The notes under the pieces: generated by a model
Databases searched by the model: none
What the model saw: only the letters and a program-made list of their open reading frames with translations
Told to the model about the DNA's origin: nothing
Shown: positions 49,301 through 61,300 of the stretch, one piece after another
Layout of the letters: each line of letters begins with the position of its first letter
Position numbering within the stretch: the stretch's first letter is position 1
Position numbers and translations under genes: made by a program
Origin: Embiotoca jacksoni
Lineage: Eukaryota; Chordata; Actinopteri; Embiotocidae
Length of the DNA: 64,000 nt
Reading direction: 5' to 3'
Assembly (NCBI GenBank): GCA_022577435.1
Contig: JAKOON010000016.1
Span: 14,962,276 to 15,026,275, forward strand

Positions 49301-50568
49301 TAAAACACATCCGGTATATGCATGTGTGTATTGTAATATGAATGTCAGCATACAAACAATGATTGCAGATGCAGAAACGAATAAAATATTGTAAAATTTT
49401 TACAAGGCAAAACACATTCCAAAACAGAAGCGGCATATAATACTATGATATGACGTGACATTGTTTAGATCTTGGACTGTTCAGTGTGCATTTGTGTAAT
49501 TCTGGGAGCAGAGTGTTGTATCTCTGGTTTGACTTTTAGATTTAACCCTGCAAAAATGATAAACAAGAATCTGAAAGACACTAAAACTTTAAAAGGGCTG
49601 AGAGGAACAGCAGAGTAGTTTGAAAATAGTAGTTTGTTGCTACGAGCAACAGTTTTCACATAATATATAATTATTTGATCCATTGTTGAAGTTAAAATAT
49701 TAATTATCGCAGCTTTAAATGACAGTCAGATCATTGAAATATTATATTTCAATTCTGTTTTGAGTGTTTGCATCTTTAAAAAAAAAAACTGCAAAAACAT
49801 GCAAAGAGAAAAGCAAAATGTTCACAACATTAAAGGCATGATCAACATGGTAAATATGCTCAGATATGAGTATTTTAGCCTTACAAGTGGGGAACTTTTA
49901 ACGTGTGCTGTGACCCTACCTTGGTACTCCTGCTGCTCTGCTAGCCCAGACCAGCACAGTGTCAGCCAAAGGAAAAGCAGGATAGAGGGGAAGTTGATAG
50001 GTCAGTTAGTGCTGCATCACCCATAACTCAGAGTTATGATGAGGAACAGGAGGTGACCAACTGCTCGGCTCTTTGAGAGCGTCTTCAGACAACAGGAAAA
50101 GACATTTTATCTCTTTCAACATCTTTTCTCCATAGAGGTTTTTGGGGAGAGTTTTCCCGACCTCACCTCCTCCATCTTCCTCCACCTCCACCTGCTCAGT
50201 CTCCTCCTCTGGCTCAGCCTCCTGCTCCTCCTCAGCCTCTGGAAAAAAAAAACCAACAACAAGTCAAGACACAAATACAACAATACAGATTCACCATATC
50301 TTCATATCTCATTTACTGTCTCATCACCCAATCCGTGGGTGTGTTTGTGAAAGACACAGCTGTTGTGTGACACATCTGATTAAACTTACCCTCTGCCTGG
50401 TCCCTGGAGAGAAGATAAAAAGGAACAGAGAAACATATTGTTTATCAGTAAACGTCTCAGTTGATGGATTTACACTGCTGATGTAAGTCAGAGATGACAA
50501 AAGATGTCAAATGATACACTGTTATTGTTTCTATTTACTTACTCGTATTCCTCTTCTAAGTCTGACAT
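41230..50568 (-). CDS. tnnt1: Troponin T, slow skeletal muscle type
   Basis: Minus-strand exons in order: 50568-50543, 50403-50390, 50238-50167, 47996-47976, 47190-47169, 47033-46973, 43955-43839, 43641-43564, 43172-43059, 42962-42853, 41707-41617, 41416-41376, 41275-41230 (TAA). They join in phase to 813 nt or 270 residues; human TNNT1 has 278. The product is the thin-filament subunit that anchors troponin to tropomyosin. Residues 1 to about 50 are the acidic hypervariable tail, built from small exons of 14, 72, 21 and 22 nt. PPKIPEGDRVDFDDIHRKRM opens the first tropomyosin-binding region. The C-terminal half has VLSGMGANFGG, WIYQLESEKFDFM and the ending KVGGRWK. HQLESEKFDLM-type wording and KKVLSxMGAxFGG match TNNT1 better than TNNT2 or TNNT3. 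One intron (43642-43838) uses a GC donor. The small acidic exons are likely alternatively spliced. Confidence 0.95.
42127..42174. repeat. Hairpin in a tnnt1 intron
   Basis: GTATATGCACAAATTCATG at 42127-42145 pairs with CATGAATTTGTGCATATATAC at 42154-42174, with an 8-base loop and one short bulge. It lies between the exons at 41617-41707 and 42853-42962. Confidence 0.75.
42440..42667 (+). mobile_element. Degenerate LINE fragment with (ATT)n tail
   Basis: The plus frame ending at 42571 reads KISNLIAEQGHNIGIIFKTL before a stop. This resembles the linker ahead of reverse transcriptase in L2/Rex-type LINEs. Beyond it come GGAAATGTGCTATATTAATA and an (ATT)n tail at about 42648-42667, typical of a retroelement 3' end. 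The reverse transcriptase itself is missing, so the copy is internally deleted. Confidence 0.4.
43300..43362. repeat. (CATA)n/(TA)n microsatellite in a tnnt1 intron
   Basis: Units of CATA pass into TA between the exons at 43059-43172 and 43564-43641. Simple tract. Confidence 0.9.
44130..44955. repeat. Long imperfect inverted repeat in tnnt1 intron 6
   Basis: The minus-strand reading of about 44130-44295 aligns with the plus-strand reading of about 44785-44955. Shared words include AACTTGGAGTATTTA and CAGTGCTGTGCAT in matching order. I estimate 70-75% identity by eye. The loop is about 490 bases. It may be a decayed foldback transposon. Confidence 0.55.
45235..45305. repeat. Hairpin with 28-bp arms in tnnt1 intron 6
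   Basis: The arm at 45235-45262 (AAGCGACGAAAATAGC then TACTCAGTGCAA) pairs with 45278-45305 across a 15-base loop with four mismatches or wobble pairs. It is embedded in a larger, weaker palindrome spanning about 45170-45480. Confidence 0.75.
45722..45840. repeat. Hairpin with 37-bp arms in tnnt1 intron 6
   Basis: The arm at 45722-45758 (starting CACATTCAAAGCTCCTGATG) pairs with 45804-45840 (ending GCATCAGGAGGTTTGAGTGT and G). There are about three non-Watson-Crick positions, and the loop is 45 bases. The size fits a MITE remnant. Confidence 0.8.
47431..47948. repeat. Two-copy 260-bp tandem duplication in a tnnt1 intron
   Basis: Copy 1 spans 47431-47691 and copy 2 spans 47692-47948. Both start AGTTTA(T/C)ATAGAACCTCTC and end ACCACAATAGGGAA. 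They differ at a small number of bases and one short indel (TTTTTTACGG against TTTTCCAG). Copy 2 ends 28 bases before the 21-nt exon at 47976-47996. Confidence 0.93.
48463..48770 (+). repeat. Dispersed teleost repeat, longest copy
   Basis: GAAATAGTTTGACATTTTGG, CTTGCCAAGAGTTATAAG, TCATGTCTGTATTGTAAAT, CCAACCAGCACCTCTAAAGC and GAGCTAAGCTAACTGGCTGC mark a very common percomorph interspersed repeat. Shorter relatives are at 24475-24570 and 32290-32640. It lies in the tnnt1 intron between 47996 and 50167. Confidence 0.55.
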
Positions 50569-51800
50569 GGCTGCAATCAAAGGAAACAAATAACAATCAC
50601 ATCAAGACGATCATAGAAAATTACTATTTAAAAGAAAGGCAAAGAAAACTGTTGAAAATTGATTGTAGAACTAAAAATAAATAAATTAAAATGCAAAAAG
50701 GTGATGATGCAATTTTAAAGTAGTGCTCAAATGGTTCATTAAGTGATTGGTTTATGGTTTAAAGGAAAAGTGAACATATTTTCAAACTTCTCACATGTAA
50801 AAATTATTGTATTATATTATAATTACATAATAATTTAACACAATTTCTCAAGAAATAAACAGAAGTACACAAATTAAAGTCAATAAAAATGTATTTGAAA
50901 ACCCAAAAATCTGCTCAAAGGCAAAACTTACAATACAATTATATGAAAGGGCTGCGATTATGATAATTATTATATGTTATCTCTCCTTTGCTGATTGGGA
51001 TTTCAGTACAAGTTCCAAACTTTTCTATTTTGGTACTTGTTCAGTTTCAGTTCTGACACAAAGTTCTCGTGTGCTGATATTATTACAACATCCCCACTGG
51101 TAAGTTACCTTTATAGGGACATGAACAGTCCATGAACGAGATGTGCAACAAAGGGTAGCTTACAATTTATTTCCCCCGACCTACTTCTATTTCTCAGGAC
51201 TGATGATCATAATAATATTAGGTAAAGTCTTCTTTAGTTTTCTTAGGTTATTATTAATGACACTACGCAGGCTAACTACAGATAACATATTGAGAATATG
51301 AATCTGAGTGCTACTAATGCATTCTGTCGCACAGTACCTCTTCCCAAGGTGACATATTATTGCATCACATTATTTAATTTCATTCAGCAGCCAATGTATC
51401 GATATGATTATTTATAATTACAACTAAGAAAAATATAAATTGAAAAATTACACAGAAAAAAGAGGGAAAAAAGAGATAAAAAGGGAAAATGTTGTAATCA
51501 AATGTAGCACTATTATTATTGTATATTATTGTAAGTTAATTTTTTTTGTCTTTCAAATAATTTTCATTAAATTTCAAAACATTTTTACAATTCTTGGGAT
51601 ATTTTATAATTCTGACACATTTATTATCATTGAAAATGTGTGGGTTTTCTAAAAAAAAAAAAAAAGTTGAAGATATCAGTTTGACCAATTGGAAATGTGA
51701 TTATTTGGGAGAAAATAATTACTTGCATTATTGAAAGAGTAACTGAATAATTAAATCAAGTCAGTCATATTTTGAGGACTGCAATAGTTATCTTAAGTAG

Positions 51801-51845
<45 letters not shown>

Positions 51846-54800
51846 GTTCAATATTGCCCAATTCTCTGCAGAGCCTTGGGGGCTAATGGATTGTCTTTTC
51901 CTGAAAAAAGTGAACAGTCCAAAGGTGATCCTTAATGATTATCCTTAATGAATATTAAATACAGAAAAGAAAACTCAAAACCTTTCCTTAATCCATGATA
52001 ATGTGCTGTATATTAAAAATGGCTGAATATTCATGGTCGTCTTGGGATGAATTCTAATGCCTTTATGACAAAAGGAAAGTCATGTCTTCCACCTTACAAA
52101 TTATAAACACCAAAGGTCCAGACAGCAATAAAAAACAGAAAATTCCTTCTCCCAACAATATTCTTTAAATGTAATGTAACATAAAAACACTCCCTGTGTC
52201 AAGTTGGGTCTCCTCTCTCCTCTCTAGACACAAGTCATGACACAGTGGGAGTCAACCTGTTGACCATTTGGTCAGTTCATCACTTTATTCTACAATCAGG
52301 TATCATTACAAACATTAACAGGATTATTCGTTTCATGCTTAAGCAAGTGTTCCAAGTTGACAATAAACTAGAATTGAGAACATCAATATGTTAACAAGGT
52401 GACAACGTTCATGTCTACTGTTGCTATGCCAAAGCCATAGTAATGTGGCCCCATACTGTCAGTGTTGTAATATGATATTAAACCTTGATTTGGAGTTACT
52501 GTATGTAAAGAAGAGTTTAATTACAAAATGAAAACATCTACTATCAAAATGAAGATTTACAGGACAAAAAACAAAAAATGTATTCCATTGATTGGTGACC
52601 TTTTACTGACTAAAATGACAGGACTGTTTGGTAATATTATATTTGGTAGTCATAAAGGTATGACTGAGTCATTTTCACTAAGTCACAAGTGACCATGATT
52701 TATATTCTCCTGTGATTAATCACTACGGTGATAGAAAAACACACAACGCACACCGAGATGGTTTTATCTAAATATTTTCCGTCAGAGCTGCCATCACTTT
52801 GACATAAAACCAGGCACAGACAGACATTCACAGTGGGTGTGTGCCAACACCTTTCTGGCAGGGGATGTAGGGAAATTGAGGAACCTCAACAGGTGAGAAT
52901 GTGACAGGGGTCGAACACATACGAGAGATAGGGTTTCTCTCACTTTCTAGTTTCAGCTCTCTGCCACTCCACCCTTGTCCTCACTCACACTTTCTCCCAG
53001 TGTACTAGCGTTTTAAACAGTTCAGAAAGTGGGATTTTATTGGGGTCATTTACTTTGAAACAGTGCACAGGTGAACAACGTTTGTGCTGAAACAATCTGT
53101 ATCTTCTCATTGAAAAAAGAAAAACAGGCATGACCTCACAATGTGTTTTACAACATTACAAGTGCAGTGAAACTTAACACCTTTTAACACCTGATTCACA
53201 GCTTTGACATGTTTACTAAGCGACTGATTAACTGAGGAAAGCTGTCGTCAAGTAGCTGAGGTGTTTTGACCTTATTACATACACAAGCAACTTCAAACAG
53301 CAAACATGTTACTTGTAAGAGGCAGTTTCTGTTTGAATTAGCCTTTAAACAACCAGAAAGTTCATGATCCATCTTCTTTTCCTTCTTTTATCTCTCCATT
53401 ATTGGTCATCGGGAAGAATTTATGGCAGCTGCGTAGTTGAATTAAAGAGGCAGTAACTGTTGTTAAAAGTTCTGCCCCCTCCTTCCTAATTCTGCTGTCG
53501 TTCCGACTGCCAAGCCAGACTCAACAGCTTGGCTTAGCATAACCCCCTCAGTCCTTTCACCAGCACATCAATAAGTCTCAAATCTCCCATGCATTGCTAC
53601 TGATGCTTTCTGTCTCCGTGTGCCAACAAAGAAAAAGGTTTTCCACTCAGCAAACCATGTGCTTTTGTAGCTTCACAGCCATTCAAGTAGCAAGCAATTC
53701 TGAGGGAAGCTTATTTCACAAAATTTTAATTCCTTTAAAGGAATAATACAGCATGATTCTGAAATAAAGAATGTATCTTGTATTATTTATTTACTCATGG
53801 ACACACAAGACAGTTTAATTTTCATCAGATCTTAATTATTTCAAATGCAGGGGCAATAATTCAGGAAAAAGATCAAGGCCTATAAATAAAGGCATAAAGG
53901 ATGGATAGAGAAAGGGTGGGGGAAAAATGACATATGAGGGAGAGGTGCACATTGCAACCCTCTGTCGGAAACCGTCCATTTGGATCTAAATGGAGGGAGG
54001 GAAGGGGTGAGAGCAAACCAGGGGATTTTGAAGAAGTGTCGAGTTCCAAAGGGCGACTGGCATCGGCCTTAGCAGGGTTAATTTTAGTCAAGGACAACAA
54101 GTGTGTGTGTCTGCAGACTACAGGAGAATGGGTGTGCAATAATGCCTCATTAGTGTTGAAGGCATGCTAATAATAGGTTCAAAAGAGTAGAATAGTGGAG
54201 AAGGAAACAGGTTGGTAAAATCATGTGAAAAAGAATCTAGCTGTAACAAGACTTTACGGGCTGAAAAATTCAACCAAGCTAATGATGTGTTTTGCACATT
54301 GCAAATATTAAATTAGCGTATACAGACACCTCTAGTACTCTGGGTGCTAAAGTTAGCTTGTCTGACCTCAGACTTTTGCCTTTGACAGCTCTAGTTCTAA
54401 AGAAGGAAATGCACGCCAGCTAACAGTGCTGTGGTGGTGATGATGAGCATTTGTTGAATGCTTTTATGATGGTCGTCAGGTCTAAGGAACATGTGCGGAC
54501 CTCATGTTAGGACAGTATTTGTGAGAGGTGTACAGTGAAACTCTAAGGTACTGGATCAGTACACACAGATAGTCTGCACATACATACAGTATGATTTAAA
54601 TGTTTTGAAACTGATAATGTCAGATTGTGCCGCTGGTCCTGTAGTCCTGCCCTGCTACTATTGAACAACGCTCATATTTCAGTGCAGATGTGGAGAAGAA
54701 GAGGCGGCAGCTCAAGCGAGGTACAGCCACATATCAATCAACCATCCAAAGGCCATTTCATAATTTTTAAAGTAACTGATTGAACTAGATTATGTTTTGA

Positions 54801-55305
54801 AATTATAGATTGCACCACAAGGTTATTGCAGCGATTGCACATTTTTTGGACGGATTATGTTCAAGGTAGCCACATTGATCTCCATTAATTTCATATCAAT
54901 GTGAAATTATACAGAAAATTCATCACTTTTTATGTAAATGTCCAATCAGCATTGATAGTAATTGTAGTCAGTTGAAGCAATACATGTTCTGCCTCTGGGA
55001 AGGCGTCTACTGCCACCAGCACCATCATTTGATGCGTGCAGCGGCTTAATTGGTGGCAAGAAAAACGACAGGCTTTTTGAACTGTCTGGGTAGCCAAGGG
55101 CACTCTTGATACCACACAAAAACTCGATCTTGCCAGACAAAAATTAAGCGAGTAATTTTGTCACCTATAACACTGTTTTGGCCAACAAAGTGGGCAAGGG
55201 AGGTGATACATGGCAATGTCGGACAAGCAGCTTTCTTCACATGAATTATTTGTGTTTACAATAGCAGCAAGCATTACTGTATAAGATCAGTACTTGTAGC
55301 TATAC
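50569..55305 (-). other. tnnt1: tnnt1 5' intron sequence
   Basis: The first coding exon begins at 50570 right after an acceptor (TTTGATTGCAG), with only CC before the ATG, so the 5' UTR is upstream. The stretch holds an uninterrupted A-run of about 38 at 51806-51843 and a MEF2-like CTATAAATAA at 53880-53889. I saw no coding exon. Confidence 0.5.
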
Positions 55306-55342
55306 CTGAAGAATAAGCAGCCTCGTTCCTGTCTTTTGCTCT
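55306..55342 (-). other. tnnt1: Candidate 37-nt noncoding exon of tnnt1
   Basis: On the minus strand TTATTTTTTTCAG precedes 37 bases ending in TTCTTCAG, followed by GTATAG. This is a good acceptor and a fair donor around a small exon between the presumed leader (55695-55740) and the ATG exon. It could be an optional 5' UTR exon or a decoy. Confidence 0.25.
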
Positions 55343-55694
55343 CTGAAAAAAATAACTTTTGATACTCAGACACATAAGATTCTTGGTGGTGCATTTAGGG
55401 ATGCTCAGGCACATAAGATTTAAGTATGCTGATGAGCAGATACATGTAATATTGACAATCCTGAGGTTACATGTTGATTTTTTTTTTTTTTAATTTTGCT
55501 TTAAAGCTGAGTCTCACGCTATAGCATCCCTGAACATAACGAGAGGAAAAAGCATGCAACAAAGTCTCCACTGTGTTAAACTGTAATGACACAAATCACA
55601 CTTCAATTAATTTCATGTTGGCTATATTCTATTCAACTGTCATCTTATTAGAACAAAACCTAGAAAGATCAGACTAAAAGACAGAAAGACATAC

Positions 55695-55740
55695 CTGTAT
55701 GAAGGTGTGGTATCAGTTGACACCAGAGACAGACAGAATG
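55695..55740 (-). other. tnnt1: Probable first (noncoding) exon of tnnt1
   Basis: About 30 bases below a TATA box on the minus strand, sequence without an ATG runs to CATACAG followed by GTATGT, a strong donor at 55693-55694. The next usable acceptor could be at 55342 or at 50570, just before the start codon. The 5' boundary is estimated from TATA spacing. Confidence 0.5.
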
Positions 55741-55764
55741 GCGATTGTACAGGGACAAGGGCAG

Positions 55765-55771
55765 TTTTATA
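55765..55771 (-). promoter_or_regulatory. tnnt1: TATA box of the presumed tnnt1 promoter
   Basis: TATAAAA on the minus strand (TTTTATA on plus). It is followed about 70 bases later by a splice donor. An E-box CATCTG at 55885-55890 lies just upstream, beyond a (GT)n tract, and fits myogenic control. Confidence 0.5.
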
Positions 55772-55787
55772 CAGAGAGGTGGACCAC

Positions 55788-55790
<3 letters not shown>

Positions 55791-55867
<77 letters not shown>
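55791..55867. repeat. (GT)n microsatellite next to the tnnt1 TATA box
   Basis: About 38 GT units start 20 bases upstream of the presumed TATA box. It is the longest dinucleotide tract in the window. Confidence 0.95.
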
Positions 55868-55869
<2 letters not shown>

Positions 55870-55890
55870 TGTGAGTGAGTGTGCCATCTG

Positions 55891-58076
55891 ATTATGTGTG
55901 TATGCATGCTGTGAGAATTACTGAGAGTCTGAGTATACAATACAAGAATAACTGTAAGGCTGCGTGAGCAATTGTGCAGATGTGTGTGTGTGGTCAGGGC
56001 TGGGGGCCACAGGCGGATTAGGCGGAGGCAGAAAGATGAGCACCTCGCAGGATTAGGGAGAACAGAGGGATGACCTCATCGGACAAATGGAGGGATGCCA
56101 CAGGGCAGGTGGAGAGGGGGGTGACAAAATGAGGAGGGAGGGAGGGTGTGATGTATGGATGGAGAAAGCTGGCTGAGAAGAACTGAAAGGGTAGAATGCA
56201 ATGGGTATTTTTTGTTCACTCTTTAAAACTTTGGTTTGTATATGTAATAAGGAGTAGAGTTGGCATGGTTACTGGTGGGTCTGACAAAGCTGAGGAAGGG
56301 ATGATGAGGATAGAAGGTGTATGTGCGCTGATTAATATCTCAGAATCAGTATGAGTGGAACAGAAGACAGAAGAGGAAGAAAGAAAAAGATAAAGGAATA
56401 TTGAATAGTACAAAATCCTATCATACCTATGAGCTTTGGCAGCTGTTACTATTAAGAGGATGGCATCCAAAGCTACTTCAGCTACTTTAGAGTCACATTT
56501 TATTTGCCATCTTGGTGACCTGCACCTTTAATAGCTGGTGGTACGACTTGCCAAACATGTACGTTTGCAGATGGCAGTCAGTGACATGGGAAAAAATAAA
56601 TGTTATATGACTTCCGATCCCATCCTTTTTCCCACTAAATAGTGAGAGAGAAGCATGAGAGAGATGAACAGATGTGGATTCTCAGCAACAGTAGGACAAG
56701 AGAGACAAAAGAGGACAGCGACAGAGAGGAGGATGACCAGAGCAGGTCCACAAATAGCGGAGTGACTGCTTCCTAGTTGGCTTATTCCATGAAAGGGGAG
56801 GTTTCTAATTCACAGAAAGAGCTCCACATTAAAAGAGCCCACAGAACCAAAGCTAGAATACATTCTAGTACATCTTCTCATGGTTTTGGCCAAAAATCAT
56901 ACTGATTGGGTTTTGACCTCATGTTTTGCTTGCTACATTGCTGCATAACAGAATAAAAATGATCCCGTGTTTATAAAGGAATGTAGCTGAAGCTATTTAC
57001 TGAAGACATTATTGAAATTCGAGTTCAGGTGGCTACATTTAAAATTACTCACACTAGTACTGAAGAGTGGACTTATGTTTACTTTTCTAGTTGCATCTTT
57101 TGTGACCCTTAAATTAAAAAAAGCATAAAAAAAACCCTTCTAACTTTAAATACACTTACTGTCTCAGGGCCTTAATTAGCAAAGTGAAGCTGATGGAGGC
57201 CATGAGCTCAAAAGCACCTCTGAGTTTTACTTTTTGACAAACCCAATTTTTTTTTTCCACAGTATTGTATGCAAAAATCAATTTGTTTTCCTGGCAAATT
57301 GGATTTCTGTTAACTGGGTAAAATAATAAAACATCTGAAACACTTGAAAAAACTTTATTCATTCTGAGGCTATGCTAAGCAGGAAGAAGCAACCTGGTAC
57401 CTGAAGGCTGAAGCTCATGCCTAGGTTCAAAACTTGGTGAACACAAATAGAAGCACATGTGTGGCGCATTGGTTAAGGAAGGGAGGAATAGAAGAAGGTG
57501 TGTCACTGAAGACCTCAGTCATGGTAAATCAAATCAGCTCAACTCATCCCCTTTAAAACAGCGGTGTATTGACAATTTAGTAATGGCTGAAGAATGAGCA
57601 GACCAGCACCGCCGGCCAAACTTCACGTAGGAGGAAACAGGAAACAGACATACTTCTCTGGTAGTTTCAGGGTCTGAGTTACCAAATTTATGCTACTTCG
57701 AGTTGGCCTCCATGGGCTGAGAATGTTATTTATGGTAGGGGGTTGAAATACGTATGATAGGTCTGTTCATGTGAGCTCTTGCCCACTAAAGCCTCATGTT
57801 GAGCCACAAAATAAAGCAACTTGGCCAAGTGAGGAAAAAAAAAAAGGGGCTCACAGCCGTGTCTGAATATTTCAAAATACTATTAAATAAAAATTAGCAG
57901 ACAATTCTAATGCAACCAGGCAATTATTTTTTGTTTTAAAGCCAAAAAACAGAAACCCTACCCCTGCATGAAAAAACATTACAGACTTTATGATCTGCTT
58001 CTGTTTATTAGAAGACTTATTATGCTCTGATGAACAAATAACACAGAGAAATGTGACTTTAGGAAAACATTTTTTT
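55891..58076. other. Intergenic region, tnnt1 promoter to pih1d1 3' end
   Basis: I found no coding exon. The GA-rich stretch at 56000-56160 and the GAGAGA words at 56640-56740 are low complexity. Muscle control elements are expected here, but I could not single one out beyond the E-box at 55885-55890. Confidence 0.5.
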
Positions 58077-58082
58077 TTTATT
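58077..58082 (-). terminator. pih1d1: pih1d1 poly(A) signal
   Basis: TTTATT on the plus strand is AATAAA on the minus strand, about 65 bases past the pih1d1 stop. Confidence 0.65.
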
Positions 58083-58144
58083 ATCACGGCATCATTTTGA
58101 GAAAAAAAAACTAAAAACAAGGCAAGTGGACCTGAACTGTAGTA

Positions 58145-58258
58145 TCACAAAGACACCACAGGCATAGTGACTGTGAGGATCTGGGAGAAAGACAACAGAA
58201 ATAAAGTGTACAGTATATTAAGAGTTATTATGTGTGCAAAAATATGTTTGTTCATGTG

Positions 58259-58307
<49 letters not shown>

Positions 58308-61300
58308 CTGGTGTCAAATGTGTGTATTTTGTGTTTAGGTGCTGTATATTTTATTGTTTCTTTGTGACTTACTCTTTTTTCATTTTGTAGTCTAGTAATG
58401 TCGTCTTGAATATACTATATAATGTGTTTAGTTTAGCAGTGTGTTACATATATCTTAATGTCTTAATGTCCATGTACAGTGCATTTAACAACTATCAGTT
58501 GTTTGTGTCTTTGCGTGTACAGTGTATCCTTTCTGTACCTGTCTGCTGTTGTTGTACTCCGCCACACTGTTTTCCTGATCGACCAGGAAGGGGTGGAAGA
58601 TATCCAGGTGGAAGAGTGAGGGCCGAGCCGTCAACACCAGCTGGTCCTCTCCAACATCCAGAACCAGAGCGCGAGACGACAGCTGCACAAGGAGACAAGT
58701 TCACCCAGCTGAGACGCTACTTGGCATGTCACGATGACATCACATGACGAAGCAGCTAAAAAGACAAGTGATCGACACACTGTGTATTTGCTATGCGAAA
58801 CTGACTGCAGTTCAAAAAATGGAATTTTCTCCTTTTGAATTTACTTTTTCAATCGAATTTTTCATTCATAGTGTTCCTTTATTGTCTTTTTAATCTTATG
58901 TAAAGTACTTTGTGACTTGTTTTGAAAAGGAGCTGAATGGATACATTTTCTTCTTAATTTTATCGCTATGTTGGATCAAAGAGGATTGATTGTGTGACCT
59001 CTGAAATGTTATTGCAGAGGCTTTTGCACTCTGACAGGAATAATAAAATAAAGAAGTAAATCTACTCCGTTGACCTATTTGTGATTTTTCACTTGTTTAT
59101 AGAACAACCTCAACATTAGCAGTTGCAGTAAGTGACTGTGCCCCATCTCTTATTTTCTGTAGCTATGGGTTTCTTTATCAGTGAGTTTTGGTTTTGCACA
59201 GAAGAAAACCACAAAAAGATTCCTATCAGTTGGCGATGACAGTGGATTTTCTCAAGTAAAATGATGACTTTTACTATAAAGAATTTATTAACTTTATTTA
59301 AAAGTTAATTTTATTGATTAAACAAGCTTTTTAATGCTTCCAGCTGACAATGACCTCGTAAAAAGGGTGATAAATATGCACTTTATGTTTCATCAATTAT
59401 ATCGTGCAAAAACAGAGTGGCGAAAGCTGCACGTCTGAGGCAAAAGTGTATGAGTACAATACAGTATAATATTTATAATACACTAATTATGAATAATATA
59501 CCTAAAATTCTAACCTTGGATGATTTGGACGCTTACGATAGAAAAACCTCTTTGACCAACCACTGTTTACATTTACAATTTCATTTTTGCATTTCCAAAC
59601 AGTATCCTTTATTTTTGCAAGATACAATGATTTCAGGATGAGGACTAACCGATGTCAAATGTGACACTATTTAAAGTTTGGCTGAGGTTGCTGAAGTGTA
59701 AATGTCCCTAAACCCAATAAAGAAATTGATAGACAATAATCTGGCTCCAAAGGATGGAGGTTCCAATCCCTGGACGGGTATTTTAATTTATAGAAACCCG
59801 TAAACCAACAAAATGATGTAGCTACAGTAACAATTGCTATTTAAATCTGTAGTTTGGTAAAGGTCAAATCATAGTTTTGTTCCAAACTGATTTTCTAAAA
59901 CTCCTCTCCCTTGAACCCACAACAGTAAGTGAAATGTATAAATCTACATTTATCTTTGGAGGCTGTTAGCTAACACCTTATAGCTGCACCTGTTAAATCG
60001 AATGCAATTCAATACAAAAGCTCAGCCATGAATTCTACCTCAAAAAAAAGAAAAAAAAAAAAAAGAGAAATTTTAACTATATGTTAATTTGTCGTGGTGT
60101 TCGATTGGACTGTATTGTACCGAGAGCTGCTTTTAATGTTCATATATAAGCACGAGTGGGGAAGAATATCAATCTGAACAACATTTCAATATAATATAAT
60201 CCCGTACAACACACTAACTATAACCTCTGTAGTACCAATGTAATTGACCTGGCAGCTCTCAACAGTGTCAACAGATTTGACCCTTAAGAGTCGTTGTATG
60301 TGCTAAACAAAAAAAACCACTATGGTACTATGTTTAAGGCAGATAACGGCAGAGGAAGAAACAGGGTAGAGGAGAATAATGGAGTTTGTTCCAAACTGAT
60401 TTTCTAAAACTCCTCTCCCTTGAACCCACAACAGTAAGTGAAATGTATAAATCAAACGTGAGGTTATGCATGTGTGTGTATTATTCTGTCTCACCACTCC
60501 AGGAAGCATTATTTCAGCAATGAGGTACTCAGGGTCACCAGCAGGAGGCTCCACAAGCAGAGTGAACTCTGGTCTGAACAAAGTGAGAAAAGATGTCGAT
60601 GTGTCTGACAATTCAATTCAATTTTATTTTATTTACATTACGCCAAATCACAACACAGGTTATTTCATGGCACTTAACACATTAAAATCCTTACAGCAGA
60701 ATTTTACAGCATTATACAGAGAAACCCAACAATTCAACACAATTCTCTTTAAGGGAGAAAAACGTCCAAAAGAACCAGACGAGTTGCCCTCTCGTTGCAT
60801 AAAACTTATAAAAGGCAGATAAAGTAAAATGAGTCTCACCTTTTGGGAGCAGCAGTGGGAGTCTCCCTGGAGGAAAAAGGACAGAGAGTAGAAGATTTTA
60901 GCATCTAATACAAATCATAAAATAACAAACCGTCACCTTACTTTTCTTTTCTTTTTTATTTCTGGTGTCCAAGTGTTAGAATTAGAGAAATGTACATGTT
61001 TCAGCCCTCAGTTTGAATGAACATACTTCATGAAATATCCATACAAATAATCACCATATTGTTGGAGACATTTTGGATCTGTGCCCCTGCAAGGAATTAA
61101 CTACAACCACATCGATGCACTCAGAGTCAAAGATGTCAGTGTGCACGTGACAACAACAAGAGACTCTAGTGCAGTGGTTCTTAACCTTATTGGAGGTACT
61201 GAACCCTGCGAGCTTCATCAGTGCATTCACCGAACCCTTCGTAATTGGAAAAATAAAATATGATTTCTTCAAAACATAGATATATATTTTATTAGTGCAC

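Noticed and set aside
51806..51843. Run of about 38 A as a processed pseudogene or SINE tail
   Set aside because: I could not find a retroposed body or target duplication next to it.
53880..53889. MEF2-like site as a proven muscle enhancer
   Set aside because: A single 10-bp match in AT-rich DNA is expected by chance; mentioned only inside the intron entry.
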